A DNA stretch of 31,023 nucleotides, from assembly GCA_035651595.1 (NCBI GenBank), contig DASRFJ010000017.1, forward strand, positions 1 through 31,023, written 5' to 3'. This document shows positions 15,667-23,125 of the stretch, piece by piece. Position 1 is the first letter of the stretch. Each line of letters begins with the position of its first letter. The notes under the pieces are model-generated. The model did not search any database and was not told where the DNA came from. It saw only the letters and a list, made by a program, of their open reading frames with translations. A program made the position numbers and the translations under genes. Source of the stretch: JAFARZ01 sp035651595. Its GTDB lineage: Bacteria; Actinomycetota; Actinomycetes; Streptosporangiales; Streptosporangiaceae.

Positions 15667-17274
15667 GTGCCGAATGGCGAGTCCGCGGTGCCGACGGGGA
15701 TCGCGCTGCGGCTGCGAATCGGGGTTTCCGGCCACCGCCCACCGCGCGTCACCGCCGACCTGCCCGGTCTGTCCAGCGAGATCGCCAAAGCGATTGACTA
15801 CATCACGCAAAAGCTCGCGGTCCGGTCCGGCATCCCGCTCACCGCCGTGTCCTCGCTGGCCGAAGGCGCCGACCGGCTCGTCTCGGACCAAGTCCTCGCG
15901 CGCGATGGCGCGCGGCTGGAGGTCGTGCTGCCGCTGGCCGAGGATGTCTACCTCGATGACTTCGAGTCCGCGGAATCTAAGGCGGACTTCAAGCGACTGC
16001 TGGCACGGGACGACCGCTACGACGTGGTGCGACCGGTCACGTCCCGGGATCACGCGTACGAACTCGCGGGCCGCGCGGTGGTGGACCGCAGCGACGTCAT
16101 GATCATCATCTGGGACGGGGAGCCGTCCAGCGGTCGCGGCGGCACCGCCGAAATCCTGGAATACGCGGAGCGCTGGCGCCGCCCGGTCGTGCTCATCCGG
16201 GTCACGAAGGACCGCGCGTGGCTCGACACGGACCGGCTGCCGGAGCGGGTGGCGGGCACCTTGCCGCTGACCCCTGGGAACATGGGGCGGCTGAAACGAT
16301 ACAACGAAGAACCGGTGCGGGCGAGCGACGTGGTGGATCCGCCGCCGGTGCGCGACCTGGCGCGGACCCGGCCGTGGCTCGCCGCCGCGCTGCCGATGGT
16401 GGACCACATCCACGGCTACTACATCCGCGCGGACAAGGTGGCGGTCCGGCGGCAGCGCGTCTTCCGCCTGGCGAACCGCCTCCAGTACATCCTGGCTCCG
16501 CTCGCGGTGCTGATCGTCGCCGCGCAGGTCGTGTTCAGCCCGGAGCGGCAGTGGATCGCCTGGTTCGAGTTCGGCGTCCTGGCCGTGCTCACCGTCTTGT
16601 ACGCGGTGATCCGCCGCGCCGACTGGCGCACCCGCTGGATTTCTGCCCGGTACCTGGCCGAACAGCTCCGGTCTCAGACGTTCCTCGGGCTCACCGGGAT
16701 CGTGACGGTGGTGACCGCAGCGGCCGCCGTCAGCGGCCAGGAGAGCGACGAGGTCCGGTGGACCGAGCGTGCCGCCAACGAGGTCTGGCTGACCCGGCCC
16801 AGGTACGAGCCCCCGCCAGACGTCAGCCTGCTCGTGGGCGCGCTGTACGAGGGATGGCTCAAGCCGCAGCAGGAATATCACGCGTTCACGAGCGCCAGGT
16901 TCCGCAAGCGCAGCGGGTACTTCCTCAGGCTGTCAGTCGCGCTGTTCGGGATCAGCACGGTGGCCGCCCTGCTGCACAGCCTGGGCGTCGGCGGCACCGC
17001 CGCGCGGCCGTTCACGTTGTGGGACTTCCTGGCGATCGCCATCCCGGCGGTGGCCGGCGCGCTCTCCAGTTACGCCGCACAGCGGGACTACACCAGGCAC
17101 GCCGAGCGGTCCAGGTTGTTCGCCGCCTCGCTCGGCCATGCGCACGAGAGCCTGCTCAGCGCGCGGGACCTCGACGGTCTCCAGCGGGCAGCGCTGGCCA
17201 TCAGCCGGTCGATGCGCGACGAGGCCACCGACTGGTACTCGGTGGTGCACTCTCAGGACGTCGAGCTGCCCTAG
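15667..17274 (+). CDS. SLOG-domain protein with 2+2 membrane segments (SLATT-like)
   Basis: A 535-aa protein. The N-terminal about 200 residues are a Rossmann-like SLOG domain: LRIGVSGHRPPRV (about 17-27), SSLAEGADRLVSD, DVMIIIWDGEPSSGRGGTAE (about 140-160). Two pairs of membrane helices follow: LAPLAVLIVAAQVVF and FEFGVLAVLTVLYAVI, then LSVALFGISTVAALLH and LAIAIPAVAGALSSYAA, each continued by a helical stretch, as in SLATT/DUF4231 modules. The GTG at 15667 is chosen because GGAGG lies 8 nt before it; an ATG at 15652 overlaps that site. SLOG and SLATT modules are predicted to sense nucleotide ligands and act as membrane effectors in conflict systems. No synthase or nuclease partner is adjacent. 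Confidence 0.72.
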   Translation: MPNGESAVPTGIALRLRIGVSGHRPPRVTADLPGLSSEIAKAIDYITQKLAVRSGIPLTAVSSLAEGADRLVSDQVLARDGARLEVVLPLAEDVYLDDFESAESKADFKRLLARDDRYDVVRPVTSRDHAYELAGRAVVDRSDVMIIIWDGEPSSGRGGTAEILEYAERWRRPVVLIRVTKDRAWLDTDRLPERVAGTLPLTPGNMGRLKRYNEEPVRASDVVDPPPVRDLARTRPWLAAALPMVDHIHGYYIRADKVAVRRQRVFRLANRLQYILAPLAVLIVAAQVVFSPERQWIAWFEFGVLAVLTVLYAVIRRADWRTRWISARYLAEQLRSQTFLGLTGIVTVVTAAAAVSGQESDEVRWTERAANEVWLTRPRYEPPPDVSLLVGALYEGWLKPQQEYHAFTSARFRKRSGYFLRLSVALFGISTVAALLHSLGVGGTAARPFTLWDFLAIAIPAVAGALSSYAAQRDYTRHAERSRLFAASLGHAHESLLSARDLDGLQRAALAISRSMRDEATDWYSVVHSQDVELP

Positions 17275-17286
17275 CCCGTGCAAGGC

Positions 17287-18390
17287 TCAGCTGAGCCGCA
17301 TGTCCTCGTCGGCGAACGACACGTCAAGCTCCGGGATCACCAGCGAGCGGGGGCCCGCCTCGACGTGGCCGGCGACGAGCGCCCGGTAGCCGGTGTCCTG
17401 GGCGACCCGGACCGTCTCCGCGGCGCTTCCCGGCGGAACGACCACGACGTAGCCCGCACCCATGTTGAGCGTGCCGTACGCCTCGGCCGGTGACATCCCG
17501 CGGTCGGCGACGATAAATTCCAGGACCTCGGGAACCGGAGGCAGGCTGGTGATCACGTAGCGGGCCGGCAGCGGGGTGCGCATGATCTTCAGGAAGCCGT
17601 GCCCGGTGATCGCGTTCATGAACGTCGGCACGACGGGGGTGGCCAGCAGCGCCCGCACGAAGGCCGCGTACAGCGGCGCCGGGTCGAGCAGCGCGCCGCC
17701 GAAGTCGCGGCCGCTGGGCAAGTGTGCCGTCAGGCCTTCGGGCTGCGCTTTCGCGACGAGCCTGGCCAGCGAGGCACCGTTCGCGTGCAGGCCGGTGCTG
17801 TGCAACAGGACTATCGCGTCGCCTTCGGCGATCTCGCCGCCCAGCACGGGCTCGCGTCCCGGCGGTACCAGGCCGAGCGCGCTGCCGGCCAGCTCGATGG
17901 CATCCGGTGCGAGCAGGCCGGGCAGCGCCGGGGATTCCCCGCCGCCCCAGACCGCGCCCGCCGCCTCGCACGCCGCCCGCCAGCCGCGCAGCAGTTCCAG
18001 GGACTTACGCTCGTCCCCGTACCAGGCAGCGTCCCCGGTCGCGAAGTAGGCGGTGACGCTGACCGGAACCGCGCCGACCGAGATCACATCGTTGACGATC
18101 GCCGCGACCGCGTCCTGCGCGATGTCCGCGTACCGGCTCACGCCGGTGAGCTGGAGATACTGATCCGCGATGATCGACTTGGTGCCGAGGCCCTCGACGA
18201 CCGTGGCCAGCGTCAGGTCGCCGATCCGCATGACGTGCGCCGAGCTTCCGCGCGAGCCGGGGAATTCGGTGGCGCCGGACAGCGCGGCCAGCGGAGCGGT
18301 GGCCGACGCGAGCGAGATGGCCTCGCGCTTGACCCGGTCCAAGACCTCGTAGTCGACGCCGGAGCGCTGATACTCTCGCTGCGTTGCCAT
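17287..18390 (-). CDS. PurM-like (AIR synthase-related) ATP-binding protein
   Basis: A 367-aa protein with the PurM fold: N-terminal YQRSGVDYEVLDRVK (cf. YKDAGVD in PurM), VVEGLGTKSIIAD (cf. DGVGTK), AQDAVAAIVNDVISVGAVPV, ATGDAAWYG, GGGESPALPGLL, STGLHANGASLARLV and a final NMGAGYVVVV. PurM converts FGAM to AIR in purine synthesis using ATP. Because no other purine gene is nearby and it follows an RraA-like gene, it may be a paralogue with another substrate. The ATG at 18390 is preceded 8 nt upstream by TATTGT, so it can be transcribed leaderlessly. It is convergent with the SLOG-type gene (12 nt apart). Confidence 0.85.
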   Translation of the reverse strand: MATQREYQRSGVDYEVLDRVKREAISLASATAPLAALSGATEFPGSRGSSAHVMRIGDLTLATVVEGLGTKSIIADQYLQLTGVSRYADIAQDAVAAIVNDVISVGAVPVSVTAYFATGDAAWYGDERKSLELLRGWRAACEAAGAVWGGGESPALPGLLAPDAIELAGSALGLVPPGREPVLGGEIAEGDAIVLLHSTGLHANGASLARLVAKAQPEGLTAHLPSGRDFGGALLDPAPLYAAFVRALLATPVVPTFMNAITGHGFLKIMRTPLPARYVITSLPPVPEVLEFIVADRGMSPAEAYGTLNMGAGYVVVVPPGSAAETVRVAQDTGYRALVAGHVEAGPRSLVIPELDVSFADEDMRLS

Positions 18391-18398
18391 CAGGCCGG

Positions 18399-18404
18399 AC
18401 AATA
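18399..18404 (-). promoter_or_regulatory. -10 box TATTGT (leaderless start at 18390)
   Basis: TATTGT on the minus strand ends 8 nt before the ATG at 18390, in the gap after the RraA-like gene. Confidence 0.45.
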
Positions 18405-18423
18405 GCATGCCCGCGGGCTGGGG

Positions 18424-19035
18424 TTATCCGGCGAACCCGTGGTCCGCGAGGATCTGCTCGATCCTCGCGCGGTGCGCAGCCTGCCACGCGCCGAGTGACT
18501 CACTGGCCTCCTTCGCCTGCTTGGCCTGGGCGTCCTTGAGCACGTCCGCCGCGCGGGCACTCGGGGTGACGACCACGCCCTCCTCGTCGGCGACCACGAT
18601 GTCGCCTGCCCGGACCGTGACCCCGCCGCACCGGACCGGCTCGTTGAGCGGCGCGACCGTCGCCTTGGTCCCGGGGATGGGAATGACGCCCCGCGCGAAG
18701 ACGGGGAAGCCCATCTCCCGGGCTTCGGCGAGGTCGCGGATCACGCCGTCGACCACGAACGCGGCGATCCCCCGGCGCTGGGCCACGGCACAGACGTTCC
18801 CGCCCGCCACCGCATAGTCCACGTCGCCCGCCTCGACGACGACCACCGAGCCGGGCTCCGCGCGGTAGATGGCGGCGTGCAGCATCAGGTTGTCGCCCGC
18901 CGGGCAGCGCACGGTGAACGCGGGCCCGGCGACTCGCGGCATGGCCGACCACAGCGGCCGGATGCCGATGTCCATGACCTGCTCACGGCCCAGGAGATCT
19001 GCCAACGTGGTCGGGGAGATGTCCAGGAAGCTCAT
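18424..19035 (-). CDS. RraA-like / HMG aldolase family protein
   Basis: A 203-aa protein of the RraA fold, which includes 4-hydroxy-4-methyl-2-oxoglutarate aldolases and oxaloacetate decarboxylases. Visible signatures are SPTTLADLLGREQVMD, AGDNLMLHAAIYRAEPGSVVVV and the active-site VVDGVIRDLAEAREMGFPVF (Arg-Asp pair), then VRAGDIVVADEEGVVV. These enzymes cleave 4-carboxy-4-hydroxy-2-oxoadipate-type substrates with a divalent metal. It precedes the PurM-like gene by 33 nt on the same strand. A -10 box (TAGGGT) lies 6 nt before the ATG with a DtxR-like palindrome behind it. Confidence 0.87.
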   Translation of the reverse strand: MSFLDISPTTLADLLGREQVMDIGIRPLWSAMPRVAGPAFTVRCPAGDNLMLHAAIYRAEPGSVVVVEAGDVDYAVAGGNVCAVAQRRGIAAFVVDGVIRDLAEAREMGFPVFARGVIPIPGTKATVAPLNEPVRCGGVTVRAGDIVVADEEGVVVTPSARAADVLKDAQAKQAKEASESLGAWQAAHRARIEQILADHGFAG

Positions 19036-19041
19036 GGGCCG

Positions 19042-19047
19042 ACCCTA
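19042..19047 (-). promoter_or_regulatory. -10 box TAGGGT of the RraA-like gene
   Basis: TAGGGT on the minus strand ends 6 nt before the ATG at 19035; leaderless transcription is likely. Confidence 0.5.
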
Positions 19048-19049
19048 GC

Positions 19050-19066
19050 GAGGTTAGCTAAACCTC
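19050..19066. promoter_or_regulatory. DtxR/IdeR-like iron box
   Basis: GAGGTTAGCTAAACCTC has 6-bp perfect arms (GAGGTT/AACCTC) and closely follows the DtxR/IdeR consensus core AGGTTAGSCTAACCT. It lies two bases upstream of the -10 box of the RraA-like gene and overlaps the stop codon of the next gene (19054), ideal for promoter repression. It has no T-run, so a terminator is less likely. Confidence 0.5.
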
Positions 19067-19593
19067 AGGCAGGACGCGCCGAATGAGTCGGATGCGGTGA
19101 TGCACACTCGCGTCAGCCCCGGGAAAGCCTCGCGCACGCGGAACAGGGACAGGTACCAGCCGCGGTTGAGCGTGAACGTCCCGCTCGCGACCACCTGCCC
19201 GTCCGGGTGCTGCGACCAGAAGGCGGTCACCCGCCAGGTCTTCGTCGCCGTGGCGGTGTACTGGACGAACTCCACGACCGTGCCGATGCAGATGCTGCCG
19301 TTCGCCTCGTGGCGCCACCAGGTGTGACCGCCCTGGGTGCGACCGGGGTCGGTGATGAACCCGGACGCCGGGAACGTCACCGGCCGCACTCCCCTGCACG
19401 AGGCCAGGGCGGGGCCATTCTGGCTGGCGGTGGCGTAGCTGATGCCCGGTGCGAGCACCGCTACCGCCGCGGTGATCAGGGCGATGACGACCCAGCGGCG
19501 GGATATCCGCCGAGACATCCGCCGGGCGGGCGCTTCGGGCTTGGCGTGCTGCGGTTCTGACCTCACGGCTGGGGCCTCCTCGTAATCTGGCAT
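19054..19593 (-). CDS. Membrane-anchored extracytoplasmic hypothetical protein
   Basis: A 179-aa protein (ATG at 19593; GTG 19629 would add 12 residues). The N-terminal about 33 residues are cytoplasmic and Arg-rich (ARRMSRRISRRW), followed by one membrane helix (VVIALITAAVAVLAPGISYA). The outer part has paired cysteines (SCRGVRPV, SICIG, RVCITASDSFGASCLRFS) and beta-strand patterns such as WRVTAFWSQHPDGQ. I do not recognise a domain. The last residues end on the conserved-looking CLRFS, with the stop inside the iron-box-like palindrome. Confidence 0.7.
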   Translation of the reverse strand: MPDYEEAPAVRSEPQHAKPEAPARRMSRRISRRWVVIALITAAVAVLAPGISYATASQNGPALASCRGVRPVTFPASGFITDPGRTQGGHTWWRHEANGSICIGTVVEFVQYTATATKTWRVTAFWSQHPDGQVVASGTFTLNRGWYLSLFRVREAFPGLTRVCITASDSFGASCLRFS

Positions 19594-19773
19594 GCTGAAG
19601 GCCGCCGCCTGGCACGGCGTGTTACTCACCTTTGACTACGAGTACGGCTCTGCGGAGGTTCGACCCAGGGGCGGTACGTAAGAACCGCGTAACGGTCCGG
19701 CGCGCCATTGCCCCCGCAGATGGCGGCCGGACCGACCCGGCGTGCTAAGCTCCATGACATCTAAACGGGTCTG

Positions 19774-19823
19774 GAGTTGCATTAGGCTAGACGCTAGCAC
19801 CTGGGGTTCGCTTAATGCAACTC
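19774..19823. promoter_or_regulatory. Nested inverted repeats in the TetR-gene leader
   Basis: GAGTTGCATTA (19774-19784) and TAATGCAACTC (19813-19823) are perfect inverse arms 28 nt apart. Between them GCTAG-ACG-CTAGC (19786-19798) is a second perfect palindrome. They sit 30-80 nt before the TetR start, where an autoregulatory operator is expected. Confidence 0.6.
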
Positions 19824-19852
19824 GGGTTTTGTTATCGCTTTGGAGGCGGCAG

Positions 19853-20638
19853 GTGGCTCCGCAGCCAGGAACCCTCCGGCCCGGAGGGCGGACCGCACGA
19901 GTGCGGGAGTCGGTACTGGCCGCGCTGCTGGCGGCGCTGAGCGAGACCCGCTACCGCGACCTGACCGTCGAGCAGGTGGCGGTGCGCGCCGGGGTGGCGA
20001 AGACCACGGTCTACCGGCGCTGGGGCAGCATCGAAGGCCTGGTACTCGACCTGATGAAGGACCTGAGCAACACCAGGATCCCGCTGCCCGACACCGGCAA
20101 CGTCACCGCGGACCTGCGCGGCCTGGCGCACGGCATCCTCACGCTCTACCGCGATCCGGCCATCCGTTCGGTCATCGGCGCGGTGGTCGCCGCGGCCGAG
20201 CACATCCCCGAAGCGCGGCAGACGCTGACCGAGTTCTTCGCGGGCCGCACGGCCCAGGCCGCGGTCATCGCCGAGCGCGGGGTGGCGCGCGGCGAACTGC
20301 CGCCTGGTACGGACACCGTCGAGGTCATCCGGCTGATGGGCGCGCCGTTCTACTACCGGATGTTCATCACCGGCGAGCCCATCGACGAAGGCGTGGCCGA
20401 CCGCGCCGCCGCGTCCGCGATCACCGCGGCCCGCGCCGGACTGCTCGTCACCGGATTATGCCGTGGCGCAGCCCCCACCCGGCGCTCTCGCCGTCACCCG
20501 GCACCCTGGCCCCACCCCGCCGCCCGTCAGCTAACCTTTGCCGTCGAAATGGCGGAACATTTGGCGCATAGGGGGACATTTTTCCGCCACTTGGGCGGCA
20601 AAGCCGTCAGGACCTGCGGTTGGCTCTCACCTGGATGA
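19853..20638 (+). CDS. TetR-family transcriptional regulator
   Basis: A 261-aa regulator from the GTG at 19853, which has GGAGG 6 nt upstream. Residues about 12-62 are the TetR DNA-binding domain (RVRESVLAALLAAL, LTVEQVAVRAGVAKTTVYRRW with the helix-turn-helix). The all-helical ligand domain follows to about 200 (FYYRMFITGEPIDEG). The final about 58 residues (from CRGAAPTRRSRRHPAP) are Arg/Pro/His-rich and unlike the family, and the frame runs 32 bp into the convergent gene. A small frameshift or loss of the natural stop is likely. The nested inverted repeats upstream are probable targets. Confidence 0.87.
   Translation: MAPQPGTLRPGGRTARVRESVLAALLAALSETRYRDLTVEQVAVRAGVAKTTVYRRWGSIEGLVLDLMKDLSNTRIPLPDTGNVTADLRGLAHGILTLYRDPAIRSVIGAVVAAAEHIPEARQTLTEFFAGRTAQAAVIAERGVARGELPPGTDTVEVIRLMGAPFYYRMFITGEPIDEGVADRAAASAITAARAGLLVTGLCRGAAPTRRSRRHPAPWPHPAARQLTFAVEMAEHLAHRGTFFRHLGGKAVRTCGWLSPG
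20550..20589. terminator. Inverted repeat inside the TetR 3' tail
   Basis: TGGCGGAA (20550-20557) and TTCCGCCA (20582-20589) are perfect 8-bp arms with a 24-nt loop; a possible bidirectional terminator between convergent genes. Its location inside the reading frame supports the view that the TetR tail was once non-coding. Confidence 0.35.
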
Positions 20639-21773
20639 GTGCGTGCGAGCCATCGGTCCGCCACGATGGGCTCGCCGCGTCCAGCTCGGCGACCTTCGCT
20701 GGGCTGATGCCCACGACCACGTCGGACTTTAGCGTCCGCAGCGCGGCCAGCGGGCCGGGGAAATACGCCACCACCTCGCCGAACGGCGTGACCGGCGGCC
20801 AGGCGCGGTCGCCGGTCAGCCGCCGGTAGTTGAGGTCACCCTTCATGACGGTCAGCGAAGCGCGGGCGAACTCCTCCGCCAGGTCCGGCGGCATCGCGTC
20901 GAACGGCAGCGGCGCTGCGTAGAACTCGTGCGTACGCAGCCGGAACCGGCCGGCCGCGGCAGCCGCCTTGAGGCGGCTCGCCACGTCCGCGGTCACCTCG
21001 GTGCGCCCGAGGCGGTCGACGCAGGCGGCCACGTCGGCCGTGGTCGCGTCGGACACGAAGTACGGGTACGGCTTTACGTGCAGCAGGACGCGCTCCGCGC
21101 CGACCGCCGTCAGCAGGTGGTCGGCGAAGATGAGATCGGCCAGCAGTTCCTGCCCCGCGTTGTCCGCGACCACGATGACCTTGCCGGGTTGGTCGAGCGC
21201 CGCCCACAGTTCGGCGCTCTGGTCGGCGACCAGGCCCGCGCGTGCCTCGTGCACCGAGGTCCCGGCCTCGCCGATGCGGAAGCCGAGGTCGGCGCGATTC
21301 CCCCAGAGTGCCGCGAGCAGCTTCAGCTGGCCCTGCTCGGCCGGCGGCCTGTCCGCGAGCTCACCGTGGGCCGCGAGTATGGCCTCGCTGGCGCTGGTGC
21401 GCAGCTCGGCATCCTTGAGGAAGGCGAACGGGTCGACGAAGTACCACGGACCATGGGCGAAGAAGTCCACGGCGTGCAGCAGCCGCCGGTAGAAGTACGA
21501 CTCCGACCACAGATAAGGAGCGTCGGACCAGAACTTGCCGAAGTTGCCCTCTCCCCATGACGCCCACTTATCCGCGTCGTGGGCATCGGCGGGGAGCGGT
21601 TCGATGCGCCCGGACGAGACCTCATGCCACAGCGCGTCGAGGGCCGCGCGCTGCTCCGGTCCGTACGCGTGGCCCGCACGGAGCTGGGCGAGCAGCCGAG
21701 GCGTGCGATCATGCCAGACACCCCAGGCGAACCCGTCGGGATCGTTGTTGAGTAGCTTCGGCGGTACGTCCAT
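20607..21773 (-). CDS. DUF89/ARMT1-type damage-control phosphatase
   Basis: A 388-aa protein from the ATG at 21773 (AAAGGA 6 nt upstream; longer frames add Arg/Ser-rich non-family residues). It shows the DUF89 pattern: N-terminal helical domain with WGEGNFGKFWSDAPYLWSESYFYRR, the metal-binding VVADNAGQELLADLIFADHLL (Asp-Asn ... Asp) and the late motif VMKGDLNYRRLTGDR. Family III members hydrolyse reactive or damaged phosphometabolites, often sugar phosphates, with a divalent metal. Divergent from the YciI gene and convergent (32-bp overlap) with the TetR gene. Substrate not predictable. Confidence 0.88.
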   Translation of the reverse strand: MDVPPKLLNNDPDGFAWGVWHDRTPRLLAQLRAGHAYGPEQRAALDALWHEVSSGRIEPLPADAHDADKWASWGEGNFGKFWSDAPYLWSESYFYRRLLHAVDFFAHGPWYFVDPFAFLKDAELRTSASEAILAAHGELADRPPAEQGQLKLLAALWGNRADLGFRIGEAGTSVHEARAGLVADQSAELWAALDQPGKVIVVADNAGQELLADLIFADHLLTAVGAERVLLHVKPYPYFVSDATTADVAACVDRLGRTEVTADVASRLKAAAAAGRFRLRTHEFYAAPLPFDAMPPDLAEEFARASLTVMKGDLNYRRLTGDRAWPPVTPFGEVVAYFPGPLAALRTLKSDVVVGISPAKVAELDAASPSWRTDGSHALIQVRANRRS

Positions 21774-21827
21774 GCTGGTCCTTTCGTGACCGACGCGCCT
21801 CGCGGACGACTCTACCGAGCCCGTGTC

Positions 21828-21833
21828 TAGGCT
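21828..21833 (+). promoter_or_regulatory. -10 box TAGGCT for the YciI gene
   Basis: TAGGCT ends 8 nt before the GTG at 21842; no Shine-Dalgarno is present, so a leaderless transcript is likely. Confidence 0.4.
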
Positions 21834-21841
21834 TGACGATC

Positions 21842-22402
21842 GTGACAACGGGCATGGAGTTCTTCTGCTATCACCGCGACCGGCCCGGCTCTGGGGCGTT
21901 GCGCGAGGAACTGCTGGAAGCGCACTGGTCCTACATGGACCGCTTCGCGGAGGAGATGATCGCCCGCGGCCCGACCCTGGCCGCCGATGGCGACACACCC
22001 ACCGGCAGCGTGCATATCCTCAGGCTGTCCGGCCCTGCCGCGGCCCGTGCGTTCGCCTTCGACGAGCCGAACTACCAGGCTGGCGTGTACCGGGATGTGC
22101 TGCTTCGCCGGTGGCGCAACCTTCTGGGCCGCACCATGTGGGACTTCTCCGGCGGCCGCTACGGCGGCAACCGGTATCTGGTGCTCGGCCTGGGCACGGG
22201 GTCAGCCGCCGACCTCGCCGTGCCGGCTGGCCAGGACGAGCTGATCGCGTACGGACCACTGCTGTCCGATGACGGCACCGCCTGGCTGGGTACGGCGGCG
22301 CTGGTCCGGGCGCCTGACCACACGACTGCGCGCGCCATCTTGACCCCGGACCGCTATGCCGGCATCGAGGTGCACAGCTGGCAGTTCGGCGGGCGCGATT
22401 AA
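21842..22402 (+). CDS. Tandem YciI-like (YCII) domain protein
   Basis: A 186-aa protein; GTG 21842 fits a leaderless start, ATG 21854 (MEFFCYHRDRPG) is the alternative. Two ferredoxin-like YCII repeats are visible: residues about 5-85 (FFCYHRDRPGSGALREELLEA ending PNYQAGVYRDV) and about 105-186 (LVLGLGTGSAAD, LIAYGPLLSDDGTAWLGTAAL, RYAGIEVHSWQFGGR). YciI proteins are usually single-domain dimers, so this is a fused dimer. Function uncertain, perhaps degradative. Confidence 0.8.
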   Translation: MTTGMEFFCYHRDRPGSGALREELLEAHWSYMDRFAEEMIARGPTLAADGDTPTGSVHILRLSGPAAARAFAFDEPNYQAGVYRDVLLRRWRNLLGRTMWDFSGGRYGGNRYLVLGLGTGSAADLAVPAGQDELIAYGPLLSDDGTAWLGTAALVRAPDHTTARAILTPDRYAGIEVHSWQFGGRD

Positions 22403-22417
22403 TCCGTTACGGGCATG

Positions 22418-22452
22418 ACGAAGCGCCCCGCCGTGACGGCGAGGCGCTTCGT
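22418..22452. terminator. Bidirectional hairpin terminator
   Basis: ACGAAGCGC (22418-22426) and GCGCTTCGT (22444-22452) are perfect 9-bp arms, extended by inner CGCC/GGCG pairs around GTGAC. It lies between the converging YciI and membrane-protein genes. Confidence 0.85.
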
Positions 22453-22463
22453 ATCTGAGCGGG

Positions 22464-22994
22464 TCAGGCAGCGTAGGCACGGCGGCCGCTGGCCGGGACG
22501 GCACGCGACCGGGCGGCGGCGCGGACGGCCAGGGAGCCGGTACGGCCGAGCAGCATCGCGATCGAGAAGAAGATCAGCGCGTCGGTCAGGGCACCGACGG
22601 TGATCTGGTTGGTCATGCCCCAGTGCACGAGCTGGGCGGTGAACAGGTGCTTGCTGCCGTAGTCGAAGAACAGCCGGCCACCGAGCACCGCCACCCAGAT
22701 CGCCGCGTACCCGGCACCGGCGTGCGACACGACCTTGCCAGACTCACGGTCGGCCGTGACCCGCATGGTCGCGGCGGCCAGCAGACCCAGCACCAGTCCG
22801 GCGGCGGCGGCGCCGACCTCAAGCAGCAGGCCATTTCCGGAAGTGGCGGCGCCCTTGAAGTACATCGGGACGACAACGGCGGCGGCTATGGCCGGGCGGA
22901 TCAGCCGCAGCGGCCCGACCTTTCGGGTGCCAAGGTCGGAGATCAGGATCAGGCCGAGGATGACGAGGTTGAGGATCAGGACGCTGGTGTCCAC
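22464..22994 (-). CDS. Integral membrane protein of unknown function
   Basis: A 176-aa protein from the GTG at 22994, which has GGGAG 7 nt upstream; the longer frame to 23099 adds a non-hydrophobic 35-residue stretch. About five membrane segments are visible: VLILNLVILGLILISDLG, PAIAAAVVVPMYF, EVGAAAAGLVLGLLAAATM, AAIWVAVLGGRLFFDYG and ALTDALIFFSIAMLLGRT, ending in an Arg-rich tail. It resembles CcdC/DUF1453-like actinobacterial membrane proteins in length and layout, but this is not certain. Confidence 0.7.
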   Translation of the reverse strand: MDTSVLILNLVILGLILISDLGTRKVGPLRLIRPAIAAAVVVPMYFKGAATSGNGLLLEVGAAAAGLVLGLLAAATMRVTADRESGKVVSHAGAGYAAIWVAVLGGRLFFDYGSKHLFTAQLVHWGMTNQITVGALTDALIFFSIAMLLGRTGSLAVRAAARSRAVPASGRRAYAA

Positions 22995-23077
22995 TTCGAG
23001 CTCCCTAAGCGAGGTGCGGTTATGTACCAACGCTAGGTTCCGGCCCCCCGCCAGCGCGCCGGCCGACGGCTTGACCT

Positions 23078-23113
23078 CGGGTGGAGATGCCCGGCTCAAC
23101 CCATCTCCACCCG
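23078..23113. promoter_or_regulatory. Perfect 12-bp inverted repeat, operator candidate
   Basis: CGGGTGGAGATG (23078-23089) and CATCTCCACCCG (23102-23113) are perfect inverse arms with a 12-nt loop. The right arm ends directly against the -10 box TAGACT at 23114 of the small hypothetical gene, so bound protein would block its promoter. It lies between divergent genes. Confidence 0.6.
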
Positions 23114-23119
23114 TAGACT
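23114..23119 (+). promoter_or_regulatory. -10 box TAGACT (leaderless start at 23126)
   Basis: TAGACT ends 6 nt before the ATG at 23126; no Shine-Dalgarno is seen. Confidence 0.5.
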
Positions 23120-23125
23120 CCCGGC

